Below the pieces are notes generated by a model that saw only the letters and a list, made by a program, of their open reading frames with translations, was not told the origin of the DNA and did no database searches. This document shows, piece after piece, positions 1-7,771 of a DNA stretch of 49,421 nucleotides (its first letter is position 1; each line of letters starts with the position of its first letter). The translations under genes and the position numbers were made by a program. The DNA is from Hellea sp. (GTDB taxonomy: Bacteria; Pseudomonadota; Alphaproteobacteria; Caulobacterales; Maricaulaceae): assembly GCA_020627655.1 (NCBI GenBank), contig JAHDGM010000017.1, positions 1-49,421 of the forward strand, given 5' to 3'.

Positions 1-1765
1 AAGGCTTGATCATTTCCTTGATCGCTGCGCCGGTCAAAAGATCAACCGCTTTGGCATAGTTCGGACGAGATGTGCCCTTCATAATACCCGGGTCGGCTTT
101 GAACTGACGACGAACTTCGTCAACGATCGCTCCGGCTGCGCGGCCAACAGACTGCATTGCCCAGGCGCCGAACAGATAAGGCAGAAGACCACCAACAAAC
201 AGACCGACAATCACATATGGATTTGTCAGCGAGAAGTCAGCGACCATGCCTGTGAGGGCATTGCCGTCTTTTGCCGCGAAATACTCAATGTCTTTGTAAT
301 ATGCCGCGAAAAGCACGAGCGCGCCAAGGCCTGCTGAACCAATGGCATAGCCTTTGGTGACAGCTTTGGTTGTGTTACCGACCGCATCCAGCGCGTCTGT
401 TGTATTACGGACTTCAGGATCAAGTTCTGCCATTTCGGCAATACCGCCAGCGTTATCAGTCACCGGACCAAAAGCGTCGAGCGCCACGATCATACCGGCA
501 ACCCCCAGCATAGCAGTTACTGCAATAGCGATACCGTAAAGACCGGCCAGCTTGAAGGTGATGATGATACCAAACACAATGATCAGAACCGGAATAGCTG
601 TCGCTTCCATTGAAACGGCAAGGCCCTGAATGACATTTGTACCGTGACCGGATTCAGACGCCGCAGCTACGGATTTTACAGGGCGGTAATTCACGCCTGT
701 ATAATATTCCGTGATCACAACAATTGCGAATGTAATAGCCAGGCCGATCAGAGAACAAATCAGAAGAGCTTTTCCGGTTAGGGCGCCGTTGCCCTCAATT
801 GCTGTTCCAGCGATTTCGCCAAAACCAAGCATGTGGTGGGTAACCGCCGCAATAGCTGCTACAGAAAGAACACCTGTTGCGATCAATCCCTTGTAAAGCG
901 CGCCCATGACATTGGTCGAACCTTTGCCTAGGCGGACAAAAAACGTGCCTGCGATGGATGTAATGATACAAGCCGCTGCAATGGCCATTGGATAAAGCGC
1001 CAGAGAACCGACAGATCCAAACAGAATAGAGCCTAAAACCATAGTCGCTGCAATTGTCACAACATAGGTTTCAAACAGGTCAGCCGCCATACCGGCACAG
1101 TCACCCACATTATCACCCACATTATCGGCAATAGTGGCCGGGTTACGTGGATCATCTTCGGGGATACCGGCTTCGACTTTACCAACCAGATCACCGCCAA
1201 CATCGGCGCCTTTTGTAAAGATACCGCCGCCGAGACGGGCAAAGACTGAAATCAGTGACGCGCCAAGTGACAAGGATACAAGTCCGTCGATAACGCCGCG
1301 TTCATCCGCGCCCATAGGGCCCGTAAGGATCATGTAGTAAACGGAAAGGCCCAGCAGAGCGAGACCAGCCACAAGCATGCCTGTAATCGCGCCGGCGTCA
1401 AAAGCGACCTTCAGGCCGTTGCCGAGGCTTTTACGAGATGCTTCAGTTGTTCTGACATTGGCCTGAACAGACACCAGCATGCCGACATAACCGGCAAGAC
1501 CGGATAGGACCGCGCCGATGATGAAGCCAACAGGGGCAATAGCGTTTTTAAAGAGTAAGGCTAACAATATTGTGACAACAACGCCAACAATAGCGATGGT
1601 TCTATATTGTTTCGAAAGATAGGCTTTGGCGCCTTCCTGAATCGCGCCTGCGATCTCATTCATGCGTTCATTGCCTGTTGAAGCTTTCATCAGCTTCGCA
1701 CGGGTAATTATCCCGTAGAGTACAGCTACAAAACCTGCAGCTATAATAAGATAAAGAGTATTCAC
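1..1765 (-). CDS. hppA: K+-independent membrane H+-translocating pyrophosphatase (3' end outside window)
   Basis: This integral membrane pump hydrolyses pyrophosphate and exports protons. About 588 residues are visible, and the C-terminus lies beyond base 1. Translation starts at a GTG (1765) with a GAGGGAGAG ribosome site a few bases upstream. I translated this frame directly. The substrate motif [20 protein letters not shown] lies at residues 179-198, followed by the acidic DNVGDNVGD loop near 214-222. The GNTTKAVT segment near 463-470 has Lys at 467 and Thr at 470. In this family that pairing marks the K+-independent H+-pumping class (K+-dependent enzymes have Ala there). Many hydrophobic helices are evident. 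The leader carries a hairpin and direct repeats, listed separately. A soluble pyrophosphatase gene lies about 5.4 kb away. Confidence 0.97.
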   Translation of the reverse strand, partial: MNTLYLIIAAGFVAVLYGIITRAKLMKASTGNERMNEIAGAIQEGAKAYLSKQYRTIAIVGVVVTILLALLFKNAIAPVGFIIGAVLSGLAGYVGMLVSVQANVRTTEASRKSLGNGLKVAFDAGAITGMLVAGLALLGLSVYYMILTGPMGADERGVIDGLVSLSLGASLISVFARLGGGIFTKGADVGGDLVGKVEAGIPEDDPRNPATIADNVGDNVGDCAGMAADLFETYVVTIAATMVLGSILFGSVGSLALYPMAIAAACIITSIAGTFFVRLGKGSTNVMGALYKGLIATGVLSVAAIAAVTHHMLGFGEIAGTAIEGNGALTGKALLICSLIGLAITFAIVVITEYYTGVNYRPVKSVAAASESGHGTNVIQGLAVSMEATAIPVLIIVFGIIITFKLAGLYGIAIAVTAMLGVAGMIVALDAFGPVTDNAGGIAEMAELDPEVRNTTDALDAVGNTTKAVTKGYAIGSAGLGALVLFAAYYKDIEYFAAKDGNALTGMVADFSLTNPYVIVGLFVGGLLPYLFGAWAMQSVGRAAGAIVDEVRRQFKADPGIMKGTSRPNYAKAVDLLTGAAIKEMIKP

Positions 1766-1784
1766 TAAATCTCTCCCTCATTAT

Positions 1785-1803
1785 GGAGATCAGCCCGATC
1801 TCC
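1785..1803 (-). promoter_or_regulatory. Hairpin in the hppA leader
   Basis: A perfect 7-bp inverted repeat (GGAGATC/GATCTCC) with a 5-base loop sits about 20 bases upstream of the hppA GTG. It would form in the mRNA 5' leader just upstream of the ribosome site. Its role is unknown; a leader stem affecting mRNA stability or initiation is one possibility. Confidence 0.45.
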
Positions 1804-1846
1804 GTTTGAAAATAATGAAGTTGGCCGCACCTGCATGATAATGCGG

Positions 1847-1919
1847 TACGCTTCCCCTCGCGATTAGTGAGATTGGCCGTATTCCCCCAAAAGGTTTGAG
1901 TAATACGCTTCCCCTCGCG
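1847..1919. repeat. 16-bp direct repeat pair upstream of hppA
   Basis: The 16-mer TACGCTTCCCCTCGCG occurs at 1847-1862 and again at 1904-1919, 57 bp apart. Each copy is preceded by TTGGCCG (1821-1827 and 1873-1879), so a larger unit appears to have been duplicated and then diverged. It lies in the promoter region of hppA and is a candidate regulator-binding site or the relic of a local duplication. Confidence 0.5.
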
Positions 1920-1994
1920 TTAATGGCGCGCAAACTAACGGGATCGACGTGGATTTCAAGAGGAAAGGTATAAATTAAAGTGCGAAGAAAGTTG

Positions 1995-2038
1995 AATGAT
2001 AATCATTGACTTGTTATAAAGTGTTGTATATACACAAC
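1995..2038 (+). promoter_or_regulatory. Promoter of the XRE-membrane pair with a Fur-like box and an operator palindrome
   Basis: A -35 TTGACT (2006-2011) and a -10 TATACA (2029-2034) are separated by 17 bp. The 13-base core AATGATAATCATT (1995-2007) equals the centre of the classical Fur box and overlaps the -35. A near-palindrome GTTGTATATACACAAC (2023-2038, 14 of 16 symmetric) covers the -10 and is a good candidate operator for the XRE protein encoded just downstream. The expected start site is about 2041, immediately before the ATG at 2042, which suggests a leaderless mRNA. Confidence 0.55.
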
Positions 2039-2041
2039 AAT

Positions 2042-2287
2042 ATGACATATAATCGTATTAAATTATTGAGAATAGAAAAAGGCTTATCTCGTAAAGAGTT
2101 AGCCAAGATCATGGATGTGAATTTTCAGACCATCGGATATCTGGAACGCGGGGATTACAATGCGTCTTTGGAGCTGGCCTTGAAACTTGCAGAGTTTTTC
2201 GAGGTGCCGGTGGAAGTGGCGTTTAGCCTCAAACCATTTGCTTCAATTTCTCAGAGTCTCATTCAACACAATCAAAAGGGAGAATAA
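2042..2287 (+). CDS. Small XRE-family (YozG-like) helix-turn-helix regulator
   Basis: This 81-residue protein is almost entirely one HTH_3 domain. The helix-turn-helix is visible in RKELAKIMDVNFQTIGYLERGDYNASLELALKLAEFF (about residues 17-53). Such stand-alone regulators are usually autoregulatory and paired with a small membrane protein, as here. I chose the ATG at 2042 because the domain begins directly after it and the predicted transcription start falls at or next to this codon. There is no ribosome site upstream, in line with leaderless translation. An upstream in-frame ATG at 2006 would lie inside the -35 box. The stop is followed one base later by the next gene. Confidence 0.85.
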   Translation: MTYNRIKLLRIEKGLSRKELAKIMDVNFQTIGYLERGDYNASLELALKLAEFFEVPVEVAFSLKPFASISQSLIQHNQKGE

Positions 2288-2288
2288 T

Positions 2289-2921
2289 ATGTTAAAATGG
2301 TATGCTGATATGTACGCGTTATCGCCGCGCCAATTAACTCAAACCGCATTGAGACGATTAAAGATATTGTTATTTCTATCAATCCCGGCAGCCTTAACAA
2401 TGGTGCTTTTCCCGATTTGGATTGGGTCCGTTGATGGAGCAAAATTTGACTTTGGAGGTTTTGGCCCTGTTCTAACCATCTCCTTATTGGTTTCATTTAT
2501 TTGTCTGCTGATTTTATGTTTTAGTAGATTTACAAATCGGTTTTGGGCTCCCTCTAAATATCTGGATGAATGGGAGCGGGATTTAAAACATAAAGCCATG
2601 AGTTTCGCTGCTCAGGTATTTTGTTGGTCAGCCGGTTTTGTGATGATTGGGGTAATGCTCTTAGAGACCGTCGGTGTTTTGCCCGAGCATTTTACCATTG
2701 AACACGCCCATCTCGTCGAGTGGGTTATCGGGCTGACAATGTTCATCCTCATCCCGATATTGTTTCTGTCGCTCAGCTATATGTTATGGGCAGTTAAACC
2801 CGTTGATCAGGAAGATTTGGATGTGGCAATAAATGAGCCTAATATTAAGTGGCCGGCTATCTTGTTCATGTCCGTCATATTTATAACCGCCATGATCGCG
2901 GGATATTTATCAGCCCACTAA
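2289..2921 (+). CDS. Multi-pass membrane protein partnered with the XRE regulator
   Basis: The 210-residue product shows about five hydrophobic segments: near residues 24-42, 55-78, 107-128, 141-165 and 186-206. It has a short cytoplasmic-looking N-terminus and a polar loop (WAPSKYLDEWERDLKHKAMS). The ATG at 2289 follows GGGAG, which lies in the end of the regulator gene, so the two are translated together. I do not recognise a named family. Small XRE/membrane pairs of this layout often link a membrane state to gene control, but no function can be assigned here. A strong terminator follows. Confidence 0.75.
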   Translation: MLKWYADMYALSPRQLTQTALRRLKILLFLSIPAALTMVLFPIWIGSVDGAKFDFGGFGPVLTISLLVSFICLLILCFSRFTNRFWAPSKYLDEWERDLKHKAMSFAAQVFCWSAGFVMIGVMLLETVGVLPEHFTIEHAHLVEWVIGLTMFILIPILFLSLSYMLWAVKPVDQEDLDVAINEPNIKWPAILFMSVIFITAMIAGYLSAH

Positions 2922-2943
2922 CCTATGACAATATCGTACTTAT

Positions 2944-2968
2944 AAAGGCCGCTTTCGCGGCCTTTTTT
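2944..2968 (+). terminator. Rho-independent terminator
   Basis: A perfect 9-bp stem (AAAGGCCGC / GCGGCCTTT) with a TTTC loop is followed by a T run. It ends the XRE-membrane operon. A 23-base stretch is identical at 7161-7183, so near-identical hairpins bracket the island between them. Confidence 0.85.
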
Positions 2969-3106
2969 CGGTGTTGACACAAATTGCTTGGGGGCGGTTT
3001 GCGTTAGGCACGGGAATTTAGAATGGATGAATTATCCAGCAACCGGAATCTTATTTCGTTGACAGTCAAATTATAGTATAGGGGATGAAAACTGAGTGTC
3101 GGGGGC

Positions 3107-4879
3107 ATGGGGTCATATAAATACAAGGCTTTTATAAGCTATAGCCATAAAGACGCAGCATGGGGGCGGTGGCTGCATAAACGTCTGGAAAATTATCGTT
3201 TACCCTCGTCAATTATTGGCCAAAAAACCCGTCATGGAACGGTACCTGCCAATTTGAAGCCCATATTTCGGGACAAAGAGGAATTATCTGCAGGTGCTGA
3301 TCTGGGAGAGAGAATCCAATCCGCTCTCGATAATTCGGAAAATCTCATCATTTTATGCTCGCCGCAATCGGCCCAATCTCATTGGGTTAATGAAGAAATT
3401 ATATATTTTAAACAGAACCGCCGCGGCGGTCAGATATTTTCCATTATTGTGGACGGGGTTCCCTTTGCCACTAACGATCCAGAGCGGGCGCATCTGGAAT
3501 GTTTCCCGCCCGCTTTACGCTTCGAGGTTAATGAACATGGTGAACTGACAGATATCCCGGCGGAGCCAATGGCGGCGGATATATCTGATAGCGGTGATGG
3601 CAAACGTTTGGGTTTGTTGCGGCTGATCTCTGGCATGATCGGAGTCGGCCTTGATGATCTGGTGCAGCGGGACATGCAAAAAGAGCGTAGACGCGTGACA
3701 TTGATCACGGCGACAGCGCTTATGACTGTTTTAATCATGTCGGGACTGACATGGACGGCTATGTCGGCAAGGGGGGCCGCAGAAGAGGCGCAGGCAGAGG
3801 CAGAGCAAAGGCGTGCTGATGCAGAAGGGCTGACAGAGTTTATGTTGACTGATCTCAAAGATAGGTTGGAACCGCTCGGCAAGCTGGATGTAATGGACGG
3901 CGTGGCCGGTAAGGTCATTGATTATTATGATAATTACGATGGCGGGGTGGTGGATTGCGAGGCCTCAAGCCGTCATGCACAATCTCTGCATCTGGCGGCA
4001 GAGATCGCCAATTCCAGCGGGGATCAGGAGGCTTTTGCCGATCACGCAGATCAGGCTTATCAGATTACAGAACGGAACTTGGCAGAATGCGAAAATCAGG
4101 AACGTGCCCTTTATGACCATGGTCAATCGGCATTTTGGCAGGGATATGTGGCTTTAGGGGCTGGAGATGCATTGAAAACAGAAGAGCACTGGAACGAATA
4201 CCGTCAATTTTTATCTAACTTACATAACAAAAATCGAGCCCATATTTTATATGGGGTAGAGTACGCATTAGCGATTGCTAATTCAGGGGTATCAAGTTTT
4301 TACAGCGATGATTTGGACATAGCACTGAGTGAATTTAATCAGGCAATTATAGTGTTTGAAGAGTTAAAACTCGCACCAGAGCTTCATCAGAAGCATTATA
4401 TTGATTTTGCGGATGTTGTTGGTTGGCAAGCTCTCTCATTAGAAAGATTAGGGGAGATTTCTTCAGCAATATCAGCTCGAAAGAGAGAAATTGATATTGT
4501 AAATTCAGTTTTGGAAGGTTCTTCAAAAGATAACTGGGAAGCTATTTATGTAATTGCGTCAGCATATAGGCGTTTGGCTAAATTATATATAAAAAGTGAC
4601 GATTATAATAATGCGAAATCTATGATTGTCATTTCAAAAAATTTGATGGTGAAACTTTCAGAAAATGACCCCGATAACGTCACTTGGAACTCAGGGCTTA
4701 TATATACCCAATTACTTTTTTTAGAGATGTTAGCAGAAAGCCAGTCAACTTTGAAATTTTTAGACGCAGATAGAGAGCTTCAGCTAATGATAGATGAGTT
4801 GAAACTGACGTCTGAAACGATTGAACATCTCAGTAAAGAGAGAGACTTTGTCTTGAGTAAGATCGCAACCAAGGAGTGA
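3107..4879 (+). CDS. TIR-domain membrane protein with large C-terminal region
   Basis: This 590-residue protein starts with a TIR_2 domain. YKAFISYSHKDAAWGRWLHKRLENY (residues 5-30) is the box-1 region, FRDKEELSAGADL follows, and SHWVNEEI (91-98) holds the glutamate pair (96/97), one of which should be the NAD-hydrolase/cyclase catalytic residue. A transmembrane helix lies near 196-220, followed by an Ala/Glu-rich coiled stretch (221-241). A helical C-terminal region of about 350 residues looks TPR-like but has no clear repeat consensus. The ATG at 3107 is the first start after an in-frame stop. From about base 4180 the gene turns visibly A+T-richer, so the 3' half may have a different origin. 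A role in defence or signalling is inference from the TIR fold. Confidence 0.85.
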   Translation: MGSYKYKAFISYSHKDAAWGRWLHKRLENYRLPSSIIGQKTRHGTVPANLKPIFRDKEELSAGADLGERIQSALDNSENLIILCSPQSAQSHWVNEEIIYFKQNRRGGQIFSIIVDGVPFATNDPERAHLECFPPALRFEVNEHGELTDIPAEPMAADISDSGDGKRLGLLRLISGMIGVGLDDLVQRDMQKERRRVTLITATALMTVLIMSGLTWTAMSARGAAEEAQAEAEQRRADAEGLTEFMLTDLKDRLEPLGKLDVMDGVAGKVIDYYDNYDGGVVDCEASSRHAQSLHLAAEIANSSGDQEAFADHADQAYQITERNLAECENQERALYDHGQSAFWQGYVALGAGDALKTEEHWNEYRQFLSNLHNKNRAHILYGVEYALAIANSGVSSFYSDDLDIALSEFNQAIIVFEELKLAPELHQKHYIDFADVVGWQALSLERLGEISSAISARKREIDIVNSVLEGSSKDNWEAIYVIASAYRRLAKLYIKSDDYNNAKSMIVISKNLMVKLSENDPDNVTWNSGLIYTQLLFLEMLAESQSTLKFLDADRELQLMIDELKLTSETIEHLSKERDFVLSKIATKE

Positions 4880-4882
4880 ATA

Positions 4883-5467
4883 ATGTCAGCTAAATTAAAG
4901 TACTACGTTTATATTGATGACCCTGAAATGGCAAAATCTGCGCCGAATGGTGGTTGGGCGTTAGGTATTCCTAAAATGGTTGAAAGGGGGCAAGAAAGAG
5001 ATTTAACAGATGGTGAAATGTTTGATTTTATTAAGTTAAGACGGGACAATAATAATACAGATTTGGATTTTGATGGTTCATTTAGTGGTATCACTTTCTT
5101 GGAATTTAAAATAAACCCAAGCTCCGACTGGAACTTTCAGCAGACACCGTTTGAAGTGAGACCAGGCTCTGGAAATCCAAGTCGAAATGAACGTATTACA
5201 AGTAAATTCGCCAAGTTGAATTTACCACAAGCAACTAACTCTAAAAAAGAACATAAATATACTTTATTATACATTGATCCTGCGGCACCAACGCCAAATA
5301 CATTTGAACATGACCCTATTGTAAGAAATGGTACTGTTCCCCCGGGCGGGGGAGGGGGAGGTGGTGGTATTATGCCCAGACTACGACAAATTATAATTCC
5401 ACTAATTTTAATGACAGTCGGCGCTATTCTTGGAATTGCCGCTTATGCTGCTTTTACAGCGGGATAA
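4883..5467 (+). CDS. Predicted tail-anchored protein coupled to the TIR gene
   Basis: The 194-residue product has no signal peptide. It has a polar, beta-looking body (residues 1-150, for example YYVYIDDPEMAK, FLEFKINPSSDW and HKYTLLYIDPAAP). A run of eight glycines follows (155-162), then a C-terminal membrane helix (about 170-191, IIIPLILMTVGAILGIAAYA). This fits a tail-anchored cytoplasmic domain on a flexible linker. The ATG is three bases after the TIR stop, and its AAGGAG ribosome site lies in the last TIR codons, so the two are translationally coupled and probably act together. I do not recognise the family. A decayed copy of the C-terminal part lies downstream. The glycine run is encoded by a slippery G-rich tract. 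Confidence 0.8.
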   Translation: MSAKLKYYVYIDDPEMAKSAPNGGWALGIPKMVERGQERDLTDGEMFDFIKLRRDNNNTDLDFDGSFSGITFLEFKINPSSDWNFQQTPFEVRPGSGNPSRNERITSKFAKLNLPQATNSKKEHKYTLLYIDPAAPTPNTFEHDPIVRNGTVPPGGGGGGGGIMPRLRQIIIPLILMTVGAILGIAAYAAFTAG

Positions 5468-5493
5468 AGCTATAAAGCTCAGTTAATCTTTAC

Positions 5494-5515
5494 AGGCCGC
5501 CGCTTTAGCGGCCTT
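5494..5515 (+). terminator. Weak terminator-like hairpin after the TIR pair
   Basis: AGGCCGC and GCGGCCT form a 7-bp stem with a CGCTTTA loop. Only TTAC follows, so termination may be weak. The stem resembles those at 2944 and 7161. Confidence 0.5.
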
Positions 5516-5529
5516 ACATCTTTCGCTTC

Positions 5530-5760
5530 CAACCCGTGACCATTGATGAACCGCAGGCTCGTGATGGTGTAAGTGTGAAATGGCGAGGGCCGAAACGGAC
5601 GGAACTGTTTTTCCGGCATCGCCCGATAGCGAAACTGTGACCTATAAATATACTTTGCATTATAGTGATTGGAGGACGATCCAATTATCAAAGACGGAGA
5701 AGCTCCGCCTTTCCCAGTTGACGGTGGATAACCCGAAGTCTTTTTGGAGTAATAGGTGTA
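5530..5760 (+). pseudogene. Decayed copy of the tail-anchored TIR partner gene
   Basis: No intact gene fits this interval, but two broken reading frames match the 3' half of the neighbouring 194-aa gene. One frame (about 5610-5672) reads FPASPDSETVTYKYTLHYSD, which matches LPQATNSKKEHKYTLLYIDP. After a frameshift, the stretch near 5672-5730 reads EDDPIIKDGEAPPFPVDGG, which matches FEHDPIVRNGTVPPGGGG. Stops follow. The glycine linker and anchor are lost. This looks like a tandem duplicate that decayed, or the remnant of a variant partner. The reverse-strand open frame across the same bases has no recognisable features. Confidence 0.6.
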
Positions 5761-5781
5761 AAGGGCGCATTTAGCGCCCTT
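5761..5781. terminator. Hairpin after the pseudogene
   Basis: A perfect 8-bp stem (AAGGGCGC / GCGCCCTT) encloses an ATTTA loop. It lacks a strong T run on either strand, so it may be a decayed terminator of the broken gene. Confidence 0.5.
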
Positions 5782-5822
5782 AGCCTGCCGATTTATTCTG
5801 CGGCAATACTTCTTGAATTTTG

Positions 5823-5838
5823 AGTGACCTAGGTCACG
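5823..5838. promoter_or_regulatory. Crp-like palindrome upstream of the lipoprotein gene
   Basis: GTGACCTAGGTCAC (5824-5837) is a perfect 14-bp palindrome with the layout GTGA-N6-TCAC, which is the Crp half-site arrangement. Its centre is about 69 bases before the ATG at 5900. A second GTGA-N6-TCAC site occurs at 32284-32299. Binding is inference. Confidence 0.45.
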
Positions 5839-5899
5839 CAGACTTATTGAAATGTCTGATAGCCCAAAAAGGCCATAGTCATTATTCCGGGAGTAGGAA

Positions 5900-7132
5900 A
5901 TGAAACAGATAGTCAGTGTCATAGCGGCATGTATTTTTATGTCATCATGCTCAACTGTGGGAAGTCAGCTATCTGACATTGTTTTTATTCCAAACGGTAA
6001 ATCTGCTAAACGGCAAGACGCAGACATTAACCTACAAATTGCTTATAGTGATCAAAATATCGGTACTGGTCAGGTTCAAGATGGCAAAAATAGTTTTGAT
6101 TTTTTATCGGGTGGAACTGCTTCTATTCTTGCAGGGCTGGTAATTGATCAGATTGGCGCTTCGTTAACTGAAGAGGCTCGGCGATATCAAGCAACTTACT
6201 CCGCACAAGCTTCGGGATTTAAATATTTCTTTGAAGATGACAATACGGGAATAAAATTTGCAGGGTTTGCGTTTAATCGTTATATTCCTGCAAAGACGTC
6301 CAAAAAAGATGAAGAGCCGCGATTAGCTTTATCAGTTTGCGCGATAGCACTCCCAAATCCGGATAGTAGTTTCATTTATATTGTTCCGGTTTCATACAGT
6401 GTCAATTACACGAAAGCAAAGCTGATTGGGTTTGATTTATTGTCGCCATTTGGAGTTGACTTGTTAAACCCTTGGGAAATTTTGTCTGACCCATTAAGCG
6501 GTGAAGGGTTTAAAGGTATTCCCGCGGATAATGATCTGGATATAAAAGTTGGTGTGGGATTTGATTTTTTACACTATGATGAAAATGGGAATGTTCGCAC
6601 AACATCTACGGAAGTGAAAACGTTTGACATAAAGAATGTACAGTTGGGGCAGTCACAGCTTTTCCCAGCGTTTAAGACATTTATAGAAGAAACAGAATTG
6701 AAAAATTTTATTGAGGTTAAGTCTGAAAGTACAGAGACAGACAACTCGACTAAATTTATGAATTTTTTAAACCGTGATTTCAAAAAAACTGAGAGTGACG
6801 ATTCGGATACTATCACGAAAAATACGTTCGAACTGAACTGTGCTGGAGATTCCGGAAGTGAAAATGTAGCTCTGTTAAGGGACATAGTGTATTATTACAT
6901 TCATAACACTAAATACGATCACCCGAGTGTTTTTAAACTCTTTTCACAATCTAAAAGTTTTCCGATTGCTAAACGAGCCTTTGCCAACCGGGGGAATGGG
7001 AACTTCGTTTTGAAGGTGGAAATTTCAGAGTTTGATGATTACGGAGAACGTATAAACGAAATCAGTGATGCTTTTGAGACGAAAAAAGATTCCTGGCAAG
7101 AAAACCTTTCTGATCTACTGAACGGTAATTAA
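5900..7132 (+). CDS. Large predicted lipoprotein of unknown function
   Basis: The 410-residue product begins with a lipoprotein-type signal peptide (KQIVSVIAACIFMSSC). Cys17 is the likely lipidated residue, although the -3 position is Met rather than Leu, so the lipobox is loose. The mature protein mixes beta-looking segments with polar stretches and has no family I recognise. GGGAGTAGGAA directly before the ATG is a good ribosome site. The gene is as A+T-rich as the preceding TIR-linked genes and sits with them between two near-identical terminators, so it probably arrived with them. A Crp-like palindrome lies upstream. A link with TIR signalling is only positional. Confidence 0.75.
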   Translation: MKQIVSVIAACIFMSSCSTVGSQLSDIVFIPNGKSAKRQDADINLQIAYSDQNIGTGQVQDGKNSFDFLSGGTASILAGLVIDQIGASLTEEARRYQATYSAQASGFKYFFEDDNTGIKFAGFAFNRYIPAKTSKKDEEPRLALSVCAIALPNPDSSFIYIVPVSYSVNYTKAKLIGFDLLSPFGVDLLNPWEILSDPLSGEGFKGIPADNDLDIKVGVGFDFLHYDENGNVRTTSTEVKTFDIKNVQLGQSQLFPAFKTFIEETELKNFIEVKSESTETDNSTKFMNFLNRDFKKTESDDSDTITKNTFELNCAGDSGSENVALLRDIVYYYIHNTKYDHPSVFKLFSQSKSFPIAKRAFANRGNGNFVLKVEISEFDDYGERINEISDAFETKKDSWQENLSDLLNGN

Positions 7133-7159
7133 TACCAATTAAGAGCATTTCCAAGTCCC

Positions 7160-7183
7160 AAAAGGCCGCTTTCGCGGCCTTTT
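7160..7183. terminator. Bidirectional terminator between the lipoprotein gene and ppa
   Basis: AAAGGCCGC-TTTC-GCGGCCTTT is flanked by A and T runs and lies between two convergent genes. The ppa stop codon (7182-7184) overlaps its edge. It matches the 2944 terminator over 23 bases. Confidence 0.8.
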
Positions 7184-7706
7184 ATTTGGCGGCTTTAATC
7201 CCGGCTCTGATTAATTCTTCGGCTTTTTCTTTGTCTTCCCAGCCTAGAACTTTGACCCATTTATTAGCCTCAAGATCTTTGTAGTGATCAAAGAAATGAG
7301 CGATACGGTCGAGGAAAATTTCCGGCAAGTCCTGATAGGTTTCAATCTTATTGTAAAACTGCGTGAGTTTCTGGTGAGGGACGGCCAGTATTTTTTCATC
7401 AACTCCGGCTTCGTCTTCCATCATCAAAACCCCGATGGGCCGCGCGCGGACAACTGCGCCGGGCATAAGCGCGCGATTGCCGTAAACCATGACATCTGTC
7501 GGATCGCCATCGTCTGATAATGTATGGGGAATAAAGCCGTAATTACACGGATAGCGCATAGACGTGTAAAGGAAACGGTCGACAAACATTGCGCCGCTGG
7601 CTTTATCAAGCTCATATTTAATCGGTTCGCCGCCAAGTGGCACTTCGATAATGACATTGATATCTGTTGGCGGATTTTCACCAGCCGGAATTTTTGACAT
7701 ATCCAT
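7182..7706 (-). CDS. ppa: Soluble inorganic pyrophosphatase
   Basis: This cytoplasmic family I pyrophosphatase hydrolyses PPi to two phosphates, pulling biosynthetic reactions forward. The 174-residue length is normal for a bacterial enzyme. The active-site segments are visible: [18 protein letters not shown] near the N-terminus, [12 protein letters not shown], and the metal-binding [10 protein letters not shown] (Thr replaces the usual hydrophobic residue in D-x-D-P-x-D). I chose the ATG at 7706, eight bases after GAAG. A GTG at 7715 is also in frame. The gene is a single unit converging on the island's last gene. With hppA nearby, the organism can hydrolyse PPi in both the cytoplasm and the membrane. 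Confidence 0.96.
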   Translation of the reverse strand: MDMSKIPAGENPPTDINVIIEVPLGGEPIKYELDKASGAMFVDRFLYTSMRYPCNYGFIPHTLSDDGDPTDVMVYGNRALMPGAVVRARPIGVLMMEDEAGVDEKILAVPHQKLTQFYNKIETYQDLPEIFLDRIAHFFDHYKDLEANKWVKVLGWEDKEKAEELIRAGIKAAK

Positions 7707-7771
7707 GATAAGCACTTCTTTTTTAAATAATGCGGTCGCGCGTCATATACGCCTAGATGATGAATACAAGC

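Noticed and set aside
3430-3918. A 162-codon reverse-strand open frame inside the TIR gene
   Set aside because: It is Ser/Arg/Pro-rich antisense text of a well-supported TIR protein.
5479-5922. A 147-codon reverse-strand open frame across the gap before the lipoprotein gene
   Set aside because: It runs through the decayed partner gene and three hairpins and the Crp-like palindrome, and its translation has no recognisable features; forward-strand homology explains the region better.
2944-7183. Terminator pair as transposon ends of the island
   Set aside because: The shared 23 bases are themselves an ordinary terminator hairpin, a related one lies inside the island at 5494, and there is no transposase or target duplication; they may simply be a common terminator type.
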